12,485 nucleotides of DNA from an uncultured Schwartzia sp. (GTDB taxonomy: Bacteria > Bacillota > Negativicutes > Selenomonadales > Selenomonadaceae), in assembly GCA_905372875.1 (NCBI GenBank), contig CAJPQU010000050.1, positions 1 to 12,485 on the forward strand. The letters are read 5' to 3'. A program made the position numbers and the translations under genes. Within the stretch, counting starts at the first letter, position 1. Each line of letters begins with the position of its first letter. Shown here in pieces: positions 7,786-12,485 of the stretch. Under the pieces are notes generated by a model. That model had not been told where the DNA came from and searched no databases. It saw nothing but the letters and a program-made list of their open reading frames with translations.

Positions 7786-8112
7786 TTATAACCGGGCAGT
7801 GATAGCCGCGGTCAGACCAAAGACAATTCCTGGGAGGTTGGCAAAAATAATGGGCCAATCGCGGTCCTTTTTAAAAAAACCGTATCCAACCCATGTGGTG
7901 CAGTTGATGAAGGCGACAAGCGGTTGAATCCAGTCGCCTTGATGGCCGGAAAGATTTCCGACGATTTGCGGAATATAGGAGACATACATGCAGATAGATA
8001 AACCGGAGGCAATCGTTCCCACGATGGTTATCTTCTCTTTCATGGCCTTTTTGCCAATATCCGTTACCTTCTTTTCTAAACTTGATACTTCAGCGCTTAC
8101 CTTTTCTTCCAT
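7786..8112 (-). CDS. SemiSWEET family sugar transporter (PQ-loop protein)
   Basis: A 108-residue inner-membrane protein with three predicted helices (about 28-50, 62-80, 86-106). SemiSWEETs act as dimers and move sugars such as glucose or sucrose passively across the cytoplasmic membrane; the sugar here is unknown. Diagnostic features are the PQ motif in MYVSYIPQIVGNLSG (Pro48-Gln49 in helix 1), Asn70 in FINCTTWVGYGFF, Trp74, and the C-terminal helix FANLPGIVFGLTAAITA. A charged segment of about 26 residues (EEKVSAEVSSLEKKV) precedes helix 1 and is probably amphipathic. The frame is open to an ATG at 8181, but the start at 8112 is preferred because AAGGAGGA (8119-8126) sits six bases before it. 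A near-consensus promoter (8214-8242) and a strong terminator (7678-7746) make it a single-gene unit. A relic of a second SemiSWEET lies nearby on the other strand. Confidence 0.92.
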   Translation of the reverse strand: MEEKVSAEVSSLEKKVTDIGKKAMKEKITIVGTIASGLSICMYVSYIPQIVGNLSGHQGDWIQPLVAFINCTTWVGYGFFKKDRDWPIIFANLPGIVFGLTAAITARL

Positions 8113-8118
8113 CGTGAT

Positions 8119-8126
8119 TCCTCCTT
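8119..8126 (-). promoter_or_regulatory. Ribosome binding site fixing the SemiSWEET start
   Basis: AAGGAGGA on the minus strand, six bases before the ATG at 8112. It decides against the longer frame beginning at 8181. Confidence 0.85.
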
Positions 8127-8213
8127 GGGGAATTGAGATAAAAATATAGCAGTATGGAATAGGATGCTGCGTTGTTTGCATTTTACTTGTCAGTAGGAAT
8201 GAACGGCGTCTTG

Positions 8214-8242
8214 ATTATACAACGGCAGAATACGAGAGTCAA
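8214..8242 (-). promoter_or_regulatory. Near-consensus promoter of the SemiSWEET gene
   Basis: Read on the minus strand: TTGACT (8237-8242), exactly 17 bp, TATAAT (8214-8219). It leaves a leader of roughly 95 bases before the ATG at 8112. Confidence 0.8.
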
Positions 8243-8246
8243 CGAC

Positions 8247-8410
8247 GTCTATGGTTGATTGCACAGGAGTGGTTTTTGGATGTAAAATAAGTTGGAGAGA
8301 GAAAACAATCGTGGGCGTTGGGGGGAGAGCGGTTATGGATATGCTGCACGGGGCCATCGGCGGCAAGCTGCTTCGCTTTTCGCTGCCCATCGCCTTTACC
8401 GGCGTGGCCG
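8247..8410 (+). repeat. Direct repeat, copy A (promoter and 5' end of MATE gene)
   Basis: Matches 9533-9698. The coding part (from GTGGGCG to GGCGTGGCCG) differs at only two bases, both silent (CAC/CAT His, TTT/TTC Phe). The leader is more diverged, with four differences in the 15 bases after TGTAAAAT and an indel-containing region before that. Identity stops abruptly after GGCGTGGCCG at 8410. Confidence 0.92.
8259..8288 (+). promoter_or_regulatory. Putative promoter of the truncated MATE copy
   Basis: TTGCAC (8259-8264), 18-bp spacer, TAAAAT (8283-8288). The intact MATE copy has TTGTGC-N18-TAAAAT at the matching place, so the element is shared by both copies. Confidence 0.5.
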
Positions 8411-8490
8411 TATTTCCCCGGGCGAGCAACATAGAGGGCCGTTTCCTGCCGCCGGGGGAGAAAATATATTTCTTGCGTTTACCCTATTGA
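8335..8490 (+). pseudogene. Truncated MATE efflux gene (first 25 codons, then unrelated sequence)
   Basis: Starting at the ATG at 8335, the first 25 residues (MDMLHGAIGG to AFTGVA) are identical to the start of the intact MATE transporter at 9623. The sequence then switches without warning to VFPRASNIEGRFLPPG and onward to a stop at 8488-8490, giving a 51-residue product with no MATE function expected. The same GGGGGAGAG ribosome binding site and a similar promoter are present, so it may still be transcribed and translated. The tail after 8410 is not recognised. The two base differences from the intact copy are both silent. Confidence 0.8.
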
Positions 8491-8502
8491 ATAGGGTATA
8501 AT
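8473..8502 (+). promoter_or_regulatory. Promoter with embedded operator-like palindrome upstream of the repeat array
   Basis: TTGCGT (8473-8478), 18-bp spacer, TATAAT (8497-8502). The spacer contains the perfect inverted repeat ACCCTAT-TGA-ATAGGGT (8481-8497), touching the first base of the -10 box. It would direct transcription through the hairpin array into the toxin-antitoxin genes. A repressor, possibly the antitoxin, binding there is an inference. Confidence 0.55.
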
Positions 8503-8607
8503 ACAACTACTTAGTAAAGGCAACCGACAGAAAGCGAGAACATAGTGAGAATATGTACTGAACCACTACATAAAGGCAAGCGAAGCGCAGCCTGCGGATA
8601 GTGGTCA

Positions 8608-8616
8608 TGGTATAAT
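8608..8616 (+). promoter_or_regulatory. Extended -10 box within the hairpin array
   Basis: TGGTATAAT (TGn plus TATAAT) after hairpin unit 2. No good -35 is seen; the extended form may not need one. Confidence 0.45.
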
Positions 8617-8720
8617 ATGAACACTTAGCAAGCGCGACCGCAGGGAGCGAAAGCTTAGTGTGAATAATACCTAAGCACTTGATGAAGGCGAGCGTAAGCG
8701 AAGGCTGAGTTTAGTGCTTA

Positions 8721-8729
8721 TGGTATAAT
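8721..8729 (+). promoter_or_regulatory. Extended -10 promoter of the toxin-antitoxin operon
   Basis: TGGTATAAT directly after hairpin unit 4, 31 bp before the toxin ATG. The expected transcription start near 8736 excludes the upstream ATG at 8734 as a normal start. The 8672-8720 inverted repeat abuts it and could influence its use. Confidence 0.6.
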
Positions 8730-8748
8730 AAGGATGAATCCTAACAAC

Positions 8749-8755
8749 GAGAGGA
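8749..8755 (+). promoter_or_regulatory. Ribosome binding site fixing the toxin start
   Basis: GAGAGGA, five bases before the ATG at 8761. The upstream in-frame ATG at 8734 lacks a binding site and lies at the presumed transcription start. Confidence 0.7.
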
Positions 8756-8760
8756 CAATT

Positions 8761-9114
8761 ATGGAAATCTCGCGTGAGTTTATCCATGGTAAAAAATTCG
8801 ACGTACAATGGAAATCTCTTGGCCTTGATGATAACGACCTAAAAGATTTACAGAGTCTTCTTTTGGAAAATCCTAAAGTCGGTGTGGTCATGCAGGGAAC
8901 AGGACGCTTACGTAAAATGCGTTATGCGTATAGAAACCGCGGAAAATCTCATTCGGTTAGAGTTTGTTATGTTGATTTTGAAAAATATAGTAAAATTGTT
9001 TTCATTATGGTGTTTGCCAAGAATTCTATGGAAAATCTTTCACAAGCAGAATGTAACCACATTAAGATTTTGATTGATCGATTAGAGAAACAAATTGGAG
9101 GAGAGGATCAATGA
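8761..9114 (+). CDS. Type II toxin of the RelE/ParE superfamily, HigB2-like
   Basis: A 117-residue protein of the HigB2-type branch of the RelE superfamily; such toxins are ribosome-dependent mRNA endonucleases that block translation. Recognised from LLENPKVGVVMQGTGRLRKMRYA (34-56, in pieces NPKVG, QGTGRLRKMR), GKSHSVRVCYVDF (61-73), FIMVFAKNSMENLS (81-94) and the C-terminal helix IKILIDRLEKQ. The order QGTGGLRK-x-R, then GK-x-x-x-x-R-V-x-Y, then F-x-K-x-E/S-x-x-x-L is typical of this group. The start at 8761 is preferred over 8734. The last codon overlaps the antitoxin gene by ATGA, and the toxin-first order is that of hig loci. Base composition is clearly more AT-rich than the flanking genes, pointing to horizontal acquisition. 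Confidence 0.88.
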   Translation: MEISREFIHGKKFDVQWKSLGLDDNDLKDLQSLLLENPKVGVVMQGTGRLRKMRYAYRNRGKSHSVRVCYVDFEKYSKIVFIMVFAKNSMENLSQAECNHIKILIDRLEKQIGGEDQ

Positions 9115-9422
9115 GCAAAACCTATGATTTGATTGCGGATTCCTTCGATGAAATCATTTCGGATTATGAAGGAAACAGCGGAAAAAATCTACATCACGAT
9201 ATTCTTACGATTGATATTGCACCTGTTAAGAAATATACTGGCGCAGAAGTGCGTTCGATTCGATTAAAAAACAATCTCACACAATCTTTTTTGGCTAAAT
9301 ATCTTTGTGTTAGTAAAAAAACGATTGAAGCTTGGGAGTCAGGGCGTAATACACCAAACGGCCCATCAAGTCGGTTGTTGGAGCTATTAGATATGCAGTC
9401 TGTGTCTTTGGCAAAAGTGTAA
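9111..9422 (+). CDS. XRE-family antitoxin, HigA2-like
   Basis: A 103-residue partner of the toxin, which it would neutralise by direct binding and whose operon it would repress. The N-terminal 40 residues (TYDLIADSFDEIISDYEG) are the probable toxin-binding part. Residues about 44-98 form a Cro/C1-type helix-turn-helix: GAEVRSIRLKNNLTQSFLAK, then LCVSKKTIEAWESGRNTPNG with the recognition helix near 68-76, then SSRLLELLD. The start ATG (9111) overlaps the toxin stop (ATGA), with GGAGGAGAGG just upstream, so the two are translationally coupled. AT-rich like the toxin gene. A 17-bp perfect-stem terminator follows directly. The DNA site is not known; candidates are the palindrome at 8481-8497 or the arms of the hairpin units. 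Confidence 0.9.
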   Translation: MSKTYDLIADSFDEIISDYEGNSGKNLHHDILTIDIAPVKKYTGAEVRSIRLKNNLTQSFLAKYLCVSKKTIEAWESGRNTPNGPSSRLLELLDMQSVSLAKV

Positions 9423-9437
9423 TTTCTGCCAATGGGG

Positions 9438-9483
9438 AAATACCTGTAAATTACTTTTTGACGTAATTTACAGGTATTTTTTG
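9438..9483 (+). terminator. Rho-independent terminator of the toxin-antitoxin operon
   Basis: AAATACCTGTAAATTAC (9438-9454) pairs perfectly with GTAATTTACAGGTATTT (9463-9479); 8-base loop, T run to 9482. The symmetric A/T flanks could make it work in both directions. Confidence 0.9.
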
Positions 9484-9546
9484 TCATCCTTCTTGGCGCA
9501 TATTTCTTGTAACCTTACGACTGAAAAATGTTGTCTACGATTGGCA

Positions 9547-9576
9547 TTGTGCATGATTTGCCGTTGGATGTAAAAT
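9547..9576 (+). promoter_or_regulatory. Putative promoter of the MATE gene
   Basis: TTGTGC (9547-9552), 18 bp, TAAAAT (9571-9576), with the same layout as in copy A. A start of transcription near 9583 favours the ATG at 9623 over the GTG at 9599. Confidence 0.5.
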
Positions 9577-9607
9577 AGGACGGAGAGGGAAAACAATCGT
9601 GGGCGTT

Positions 9608-9617
9608 GGGGGGAGAG
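9608..9617 (+). promoter_or_regulatory. Ribosome binding site deciding the MATE start
   Basis: GGGGGGAGAG, five bases before the ATG at 9623. A competing GGAGAGGG precedes the GTG at 9599 but would lie at the extreme 5' end of the predicted transcript. Confidence 0.6.
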
Positions 9618-9622
9618 CGGTT

Positions 9623-10975
9623 ATGGATATGCTGCATGGGGCCATCGGCGGCAAGCTGCTTCGCTTTTCGCTGCCCATCGCCTTCACCGGCGTGGCCGAG
9701 CAGCTGTTTAATTCAGCGGATGTCCTGATCTTAGGGCAGTTCGTCGGCAAGGACGCTATGGCGGCGGTGGGGAACGACATCCCCGCCATCAGCCTCATGG
9801 TACTGCTCCTTTTAGGACTGTCCATGGGTGTCAACGTGGTCATGGCGCAGCATATCGGGGGGCGGCACGAAAAACGGGCGGAGGAAGCGGCCCACACGGC
9901 GATTTTAGTGGCGATTTTCATGGGGCTGCTGCTCATGCTGGCCGGGGAAGCGCTGACGACGGTGACACTGGATATTCTTGAAGTTCCGGCGGAGGTTTAC
10001 GAGGACGCGGCTGTCTACTGGCGCATCTTCCTTGTGGCGCTGCCCTTTTTGGCCCTGTATAATTTTGAAGCAGCGATCTTTCGCAGTTCCGGCGACAGCC
10101 GGACGCCCCTCTACAGCCTCATCGCGGCCAGCCTGTTGAATGCGGTTCTCGATGTGGCGGCGGTTCATCTGGGGCTTGGCCTCTCGGGGGTAGTTTGGGC
10201 GACGGTCATCGCGTATGTGGTGAATGCGCTCATCCTCTGGGTGCTGTTGACTCAGGGACGGGCGAAAATCCGCTTGGCGGCCGCTAAGCTCCGCTTGTCT
10301 GCCGTTGAGCTGCTCCGTATCGTGCGCGTCGGGCTTCCGGCCGGGGCGCAGGGAATGGTCTTTGCCCTGTCAAACATCCTCATTCAGGCTGCCATCAACG
10401 GCCTCGGCCCTGACGCGATGGCCGCCTCCACGGCAGCGCTCACCATTGAGTTCAACGTGTACTGCTTTATGAACGCCTTCGGACAGGCGGTGACGACGTT
10501 TGTCGGGATCAACTACGGCGCGGGGAACATGGAGCGCTGCTTTGCCGTCGCCCGATCGGCCTTTAAGGTGGGGGGCAGCTTCATGGCGGCGCTGTCGCTT
10601 GCAGCCGCGCTCTTTGCGGAGCCGCTGCTGCGCTTTTTCAGCGACGATCCCGCCGTCATCGCCCTCGGCGTCGTTCGCGTTCATTATGTGACGGGATTGG
10701 AATTTATCAATGGCTTTTTAGATATTTTAACGGGGATGATGCGTGGCTACGGCTTCTCACTGCCTCCGGCGGTAGTGACGCTCATCGGGGTCTGCGGCAT
10801 TCGCATCGCCTGGCTGCATACCTATTTCCCGGCGCATCCGGATTTTGTGGGGCTCATGCTCAATTATCCGGTGAGCTGGGCCGTGACGGCGGCTCTGTTG
10901 GGGATTGTCTATTGGTATTATCGCCGGGAAGTCCTGACGCCGCGCCGTGAGAGAGCGCGCCAACGCCCGGTGTGA
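9623..10975 (+). CDS. MATE family multidrug/drug-sodium or proton antiporter
   Basis: A 450-residue, strongly hydrophobic inner-membrane protein with about 12 helices in two homologous halves, the normal size and layout of MATE exporters, which expel cationic drugs, dyes or metabolites using a Na+ or H+ gradient. Family marks: HGAIGGKLLRFSLPIAFTG then EQLFNSADVLILGQFVGKDAMAAVGN in the first helix pair, and FRSSGDSRTPLYSLIAA in the middle of the first half. The second half has VRVGLPAGAQGMVFALSNI and FVGINYGAGNMERC, with the G-x-N-x-G-A-G motif seen in many members. The substrate cannot be inferred. The ATG at 9623 is chosen for its ribosome binding site; the frame also allows GTG at 9599 (8 residues more). 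Its first 76 coding bases are duplicated at 8335-8410. The next gene, a flavodoxin, begins 105 bp downstream. Confidence 0.94.
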   Translation: MDMLHGAIGGKLLRFSLPIAFTGVAEQLFNSADVLILGQFVGKDAMAAVGNDIPAISLMVLLLLGLSMGVNVVMAQHIGGRHEKRAEEAAHTAILVAIFMGLLLMLAGEALTTVTLDILEVPAEVYEDAAVYWRIFLVALPFLALYNFEAAIFRSSGDSRTPLYSLIAASLLNAVLDVAAVHLGLGLSGVVWATVIAYVVNALILWVLLTQGRAKIRLAAAKLRLSAVELLRIVRVGLPAGAQGMVFALSNILIQAAINGLGPDAMAASTAALTIEFNVYCFMNAFGQAVTTFVGINYGAGNMERCFAVARSAFKVGGSFMAALSLAAALFAEPLLRFFSDDPAVIALGVVRVHYVTGLEFINGFLDILTGMMRGYGFSLPPAVVTLIGVCGIRIAWLHTYFPAHPDFVGLMLNYPVSWAVTAALLGIVYWYYRREVLTPRRERARQRPV

Positions 10976-11080
10976 AATTCGGCGTGTCAGCGGTTGGGCG
11001 AAACGTTGGCGGCGGAAGCGGGCAAGGGCCCATGGCCAATGGTTGGTAGCATAAAACAGTTGAGATAGGAGGACATCACC

Positions 11081-11539
11081 ATGAAGAAATTGGTAACGTA
11101 TTTTTCGGCCAGCGGCGTGACTGCGGAAAAGGCACAGGCGCTGGCGAAAATCATCGGGGCGGATATCCATGAGATCGCTCCCGCTGAGCGGTACACGGCG
11201 GAGGATCTCAACTGGACGAACAAGAAGAGCCGCAGCTCCGTGGAGATGAAGGACGCGGCGAGCCGCCCGGCGCTCTTGGAGAAGCCCGTCGATCTGTCGG
11301 GATACGATACCGTCTACATCGGCTTTCCCATCTGGTGGTATACCGCGCCTCACATCATCAACAGCTTTATCGAGAGCAGCGATTTGACTGGGAAACGGAT
11401 CGTCCTTTTCGCCACTTCAGGGGGCAGTAACATCAAGAAAGCGATGGAGGATCTGCGGCAGGCATATCCCCAGCTGAACATCGTCGGCGGGAAAATGCTG
11501 AACGGCGCGGTATCAGGGGATATTGACGACGGACGGTAA
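11081..11539 (+). CDS. Flavodoxin-fold protein, possibly truncated at its C-terminus by a frameshift
   Basis: A 152-residue cytoplasmic protein of the flavodoxin-like family. Seen: KLVTYFSASGVTAEKAQALA with FMN-phosphate loop SASGVT (9-14), YTAEDLNWTNKKSRSSVEMKD (38-58, in pieces), GYDTVYIGFPIWWYTAPHIINSF around GFPIWW (81-86), and RIVLFATSGGS (106-116), all typical of this group, which binds FMN and carries electrons or reduces quinones. AGGAGG 8-13 bases upstream supports the ATG. The final family element (a helix like T-x-E-x-V-x-x-W-V, present in the next gene) is missing: the frame stops after GDIDDGR. In the +1 frame, codons from 11532 read DGNSVLQDKIAAKA to a stop at 11574-11576, so a single-base indel near 11530 may have clipped the end. 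Confidence 0.88.
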   Translation: MKKLVTYFSASGVTAEKAQALAKIIGADIHEIAPAERYTAEDLNWTNKKSRSSVEMKDAASRPALLEKPVDLSGYDTVYIGFPIWWYTAPHIINSFIESSDLTGKRIVLFATSGGSNIKKAMEDLRQAYPQLNIVGGKMLNGAVSGDIDDGR

Positions 11540-11635
11540 CAGCGTGCTGCAAGACAAAATCGCGGCAAAGGCATAGAAGGACGCGGGCAGTAGAAATGCG
11601 CCGCGTCAGGATCTACAGGAAGAGGAGGAAGGTTG

Positions 11636-12277
11636 ATGACGATGAAAAAACTGACGGTTCTCTTGATGACACTGGTCATGACGGTGCTTTTGACGGCTTG
11701 CGGCAGCGATCCGGCGCCTCAGAAAACGACCTCGTCCGGCAGCGGTGTGGTCGGAGCAGCGGAGAAAGCGCCGAAAACGTCGACGGCGCAAGTCGGCGGC
11801 AAGACATTGGTGGTCTACTATTCGGCCACCGGACGGACGAGGACGGCAGCCGAAGCCATCGCCGCGGCCACGCAGGGGGAACTTTTCGAACTGGTACCGC
11901 AGCAACCGTACACGGAAGCGGATCTTGACTACAATAATAAAGACAGCCGCGTGTCGAGGGAGCATGAAGACGCCGCCGGCCGTCATGTGGCGCTGGTGAA
12001 AGATACGCCGGATAACTTCGCTGCCTATGATACGGTCTTTATCGGCTATCCCATCTGGTGGGGCAGCGCCGCCTGGCCGGTGGATGATTTCGTGAAGCAT
12101 AACGATTTTTCCGGTAAGACGGTCATTCCCTTTGCAACCTCCCATTCGTCTCCCTTGGGCGCGAGCGGGCGCAACCTCGCCGCCATGGCCGGAACCGGGA
12201 CCTGGCAGGAAGGCGAATGCTTTGACCAAAGCATGACGAAGGAAAAGGTCACGGACTGGGTGAAAAGCTTAAAGTAA
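11636..12277 (+). CDS. Flavodoxin-domain lipoprotein
   Basis: 213 residues: a short basic start, hydrophobic segment (6-19) and lipobox LTAC (Cys22) mark a lipoprotein. A Ser/Gly/Ala-rich linker (23 to about 53) follows, then a flavodoxin domain (about 54-213). The domain shows KTLVVYYSATGRTRTAAEAIA with phosphate loop SATGRT (63-68), QPYTEADLDYNNKDSR (90-105), YDTVFIGYPIWWGSAAWPVDDFV around GYPIWW (137-142), KTVIPFATSHSSPLG and the C-terminal TKEKVTDWVKSLK. It would act outside the cytoplasmic membrane, probably as an FMN electron carrier or reductase. The ATG at 11636 is chosen because GAGGAGG (11622-11628) is seven bases upstream; TTG at 11633 and ATG at 11642 are alternatives. It lies 96 bp after the stop codon of the related cytoplasmic flavodoxin, and the two may be cotranscribed. 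Confidence 0.9.
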   Translation: MTMKKLTVLLMTLVMTVLLTACGSDPAPQKTTSSGSGVVGAAEKAPKTSTAQVGGKTLVVYYSATGRTRTAAEAIAAATQGELFELVPQQPYTEADLDYNNKDSRVSREHEDAAGRHVALVKDTPDNFAAYDTVFIGYPIWWGSAAWPVDDFVKHNDFSGKTVIPFATSHSSPLGASGRNLAAMAGTGTWQEGECFDQSMTKEKVTDWVKSLK

Positions 12278-12387
12278 AGGGAGCGCTGCATTTATCAGCG
12301 CCCTGAAGAAAAGTTAAGAAAAGAGACGCCCGCTGCGTACGGACACTTCACGGGTGCCGTTTTGCGGAGGGCGTACGGCGGAAAGAG
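12278..12387. other. Intergenic sequence after the flavodoxin lipoprotein gene
   Basis: Contains one imperfect hairpin (AGGGAGCGCTG/CAGCGCCCT, about 12279-12305) without a T run, and no coding frame I can support. It leads into the strong terminator at 12388. Confidence 0.4.
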
Positions 12388-12437
12388 AAACCGGCCCCCA
12401 CGGTCAGGATGTGCCTGACGGTGGGGGCCGGTTTTTT
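12388..12437 (+). terminator. Strong rho-independent terminator
   Basis: A 20-bp stem (12388-12407 with 12414-12433) with a single G-G mismatch pairs an AAACCGGCCCCCAC arm with GTGGGGGCCGGTTT, and six T follow (12432-12437). It ends the flavodoxin transcription unit. Confidence 0.88.
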
Positions 12438-12443
12438 GTATGT

Positions 12444-12470
12444 AGAAAACCCCCGGTTAGACCGGGGGTT
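12444..12470 (-). terminator. Hairpin oriented as a terminator for a minus-strand gene beyond the edge
   Basis: AACCCCCGG (12448-12456) and CCGGGGGTT (12462-12470) pair perfectly with a 5-base loop; on the minus strand TTTTCTACA follows. It probably ends a gene lying right of the window. A palindrome near a mobile-element end is the other possibility. Confidence 0.6.
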
Positions 12471-12485
12471 CAGAGAACCTATAGG

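Larger units (their letters stand above)
8497..8730 (+). repeat. Tandem array of four imperfect hairpin units with interspersed -10 boxes
   Basis: Four units of about 52-61 bp follow one another. Each has outer arms of the ACT...AGT type around a purine-rich core resembling AAGGCGAGCG-AAGCG, and each ends in an AATA/TATAATA box. Arms: unit 2 ACCACTA (8562-8568)/TAGTGGT (8599-8605); unit 3 ACACTTAGC (8621-8629)/GCTTAGTGT (8653-8661, one mismatch); unit 4 TAAGCACT (8672-8679)/AGTGCTTA (8713-8720). Unit 1 (about 8504-8550) is degenerate. TATAAT occurs at 8497, 8611 and 8724; AATAAT or AATATG fill the alternate positions near 8663 and 8550. The array ends 31 bp before the toxin start. Confidence 0.8.
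9533..9698 (+). repeat. Direct repeat, copy B (promoter and 5' end of the intact MATE gene)
   Basis: Matches 8247-8410; see copy A. The repeats enclose 1,122 bp that hold the hairpin array and the toxin-antitoxin operon. Confidence 0.92.

Noticed and set aside
8497..8730. CRISPR array
   Set aside because: The repeats are diverged, each is itself an extended palindrome with promoter boxes, unit length is about 57 bp without distinct spacers, and no cas gene is present.
8734..8760. ATG at 8734 as the toxin start
   Set aside because: It lies at the predicted transcription start 5 bp after the -10 box and has no ribosome binding site; the ATG at 8761 has one.
8247..9698. Composite transposon or insertion sequence with terminal repeats
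   Set aside because: There is no transposase, the repeats are direct copies of a gene start and not inverted termini, and no short target duplication flanks them.

Overview
The window looks like a chromosomal segment of a diderm Firmicute (class Negativicutes, for example a Selenomonas-, Mitsuokella- or Megasphaera-like organism). It carries a TonB-dependent outer-membrane receptor with a signal peptide and a C-terminal Phe, so the cell has an outer membrane. The AGGAGG-type ribosome binding sites and the MATE, SemiSWEET and flavodoxin genes are Firmicutes-like. Most of the DNA is GC-rich. The genus is an inference from gene content, not from a marker gene.

Left part (1-2838): the 3' end of a TPR-repeat protein gene with a terminator, then gdhA (hexameric glutamate dehydrogenase) with its own promoter and a strong terminator that also serves the converging genes on the other strand. 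Iron/cofactor uptake block (2912-5866, minus strand): an ABC-type substrate-binding lipoprotein of the FecB/BtuF type, followed 19 bp later by a TonB-dependent receptor that is split by a frameshift. No permease or ATPase is present here. Divergently from it runs a Dyp-type heme peroxidase gene (6261-7205).

Middle part (7206-9698) is a patchwork. It has a short C-terminal remnant of a SemiSWEET gene (+), a complete SemiSWEET gene (-), and a truncated copy of the promoter and first 25 codons of a MATE gene. Next come four imperfect hairpin repeats studded with -10 boxes, and an AT-rich HigB2/HigA2-type toxin-antitoxin operon with its own terminator. The complete MATE gene follows, beginning with the second copy of the duplicated segment. 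The toxin-antitoxin islet is therefore bracketed by about 165-bp direct repeats of the MATE 5' end.

Right part (9623-12485): the MATE efflux gene, then two flavodoxin-fold genes. The first is cytoplasmic and may have lost its C-terminus by a frameshift; the second is a lipoprotein. The window ends with a strong terminator and a second hairpin oriented as a terminator for a minus-strand gene beyond the edge.

The most interesting structure is the 8247-9698 islet: a toxin-antitoxin pair behind a tandem hairpin/promoter array, enclosed by a partial gene duplication. No clearly new multi-gene system was found.
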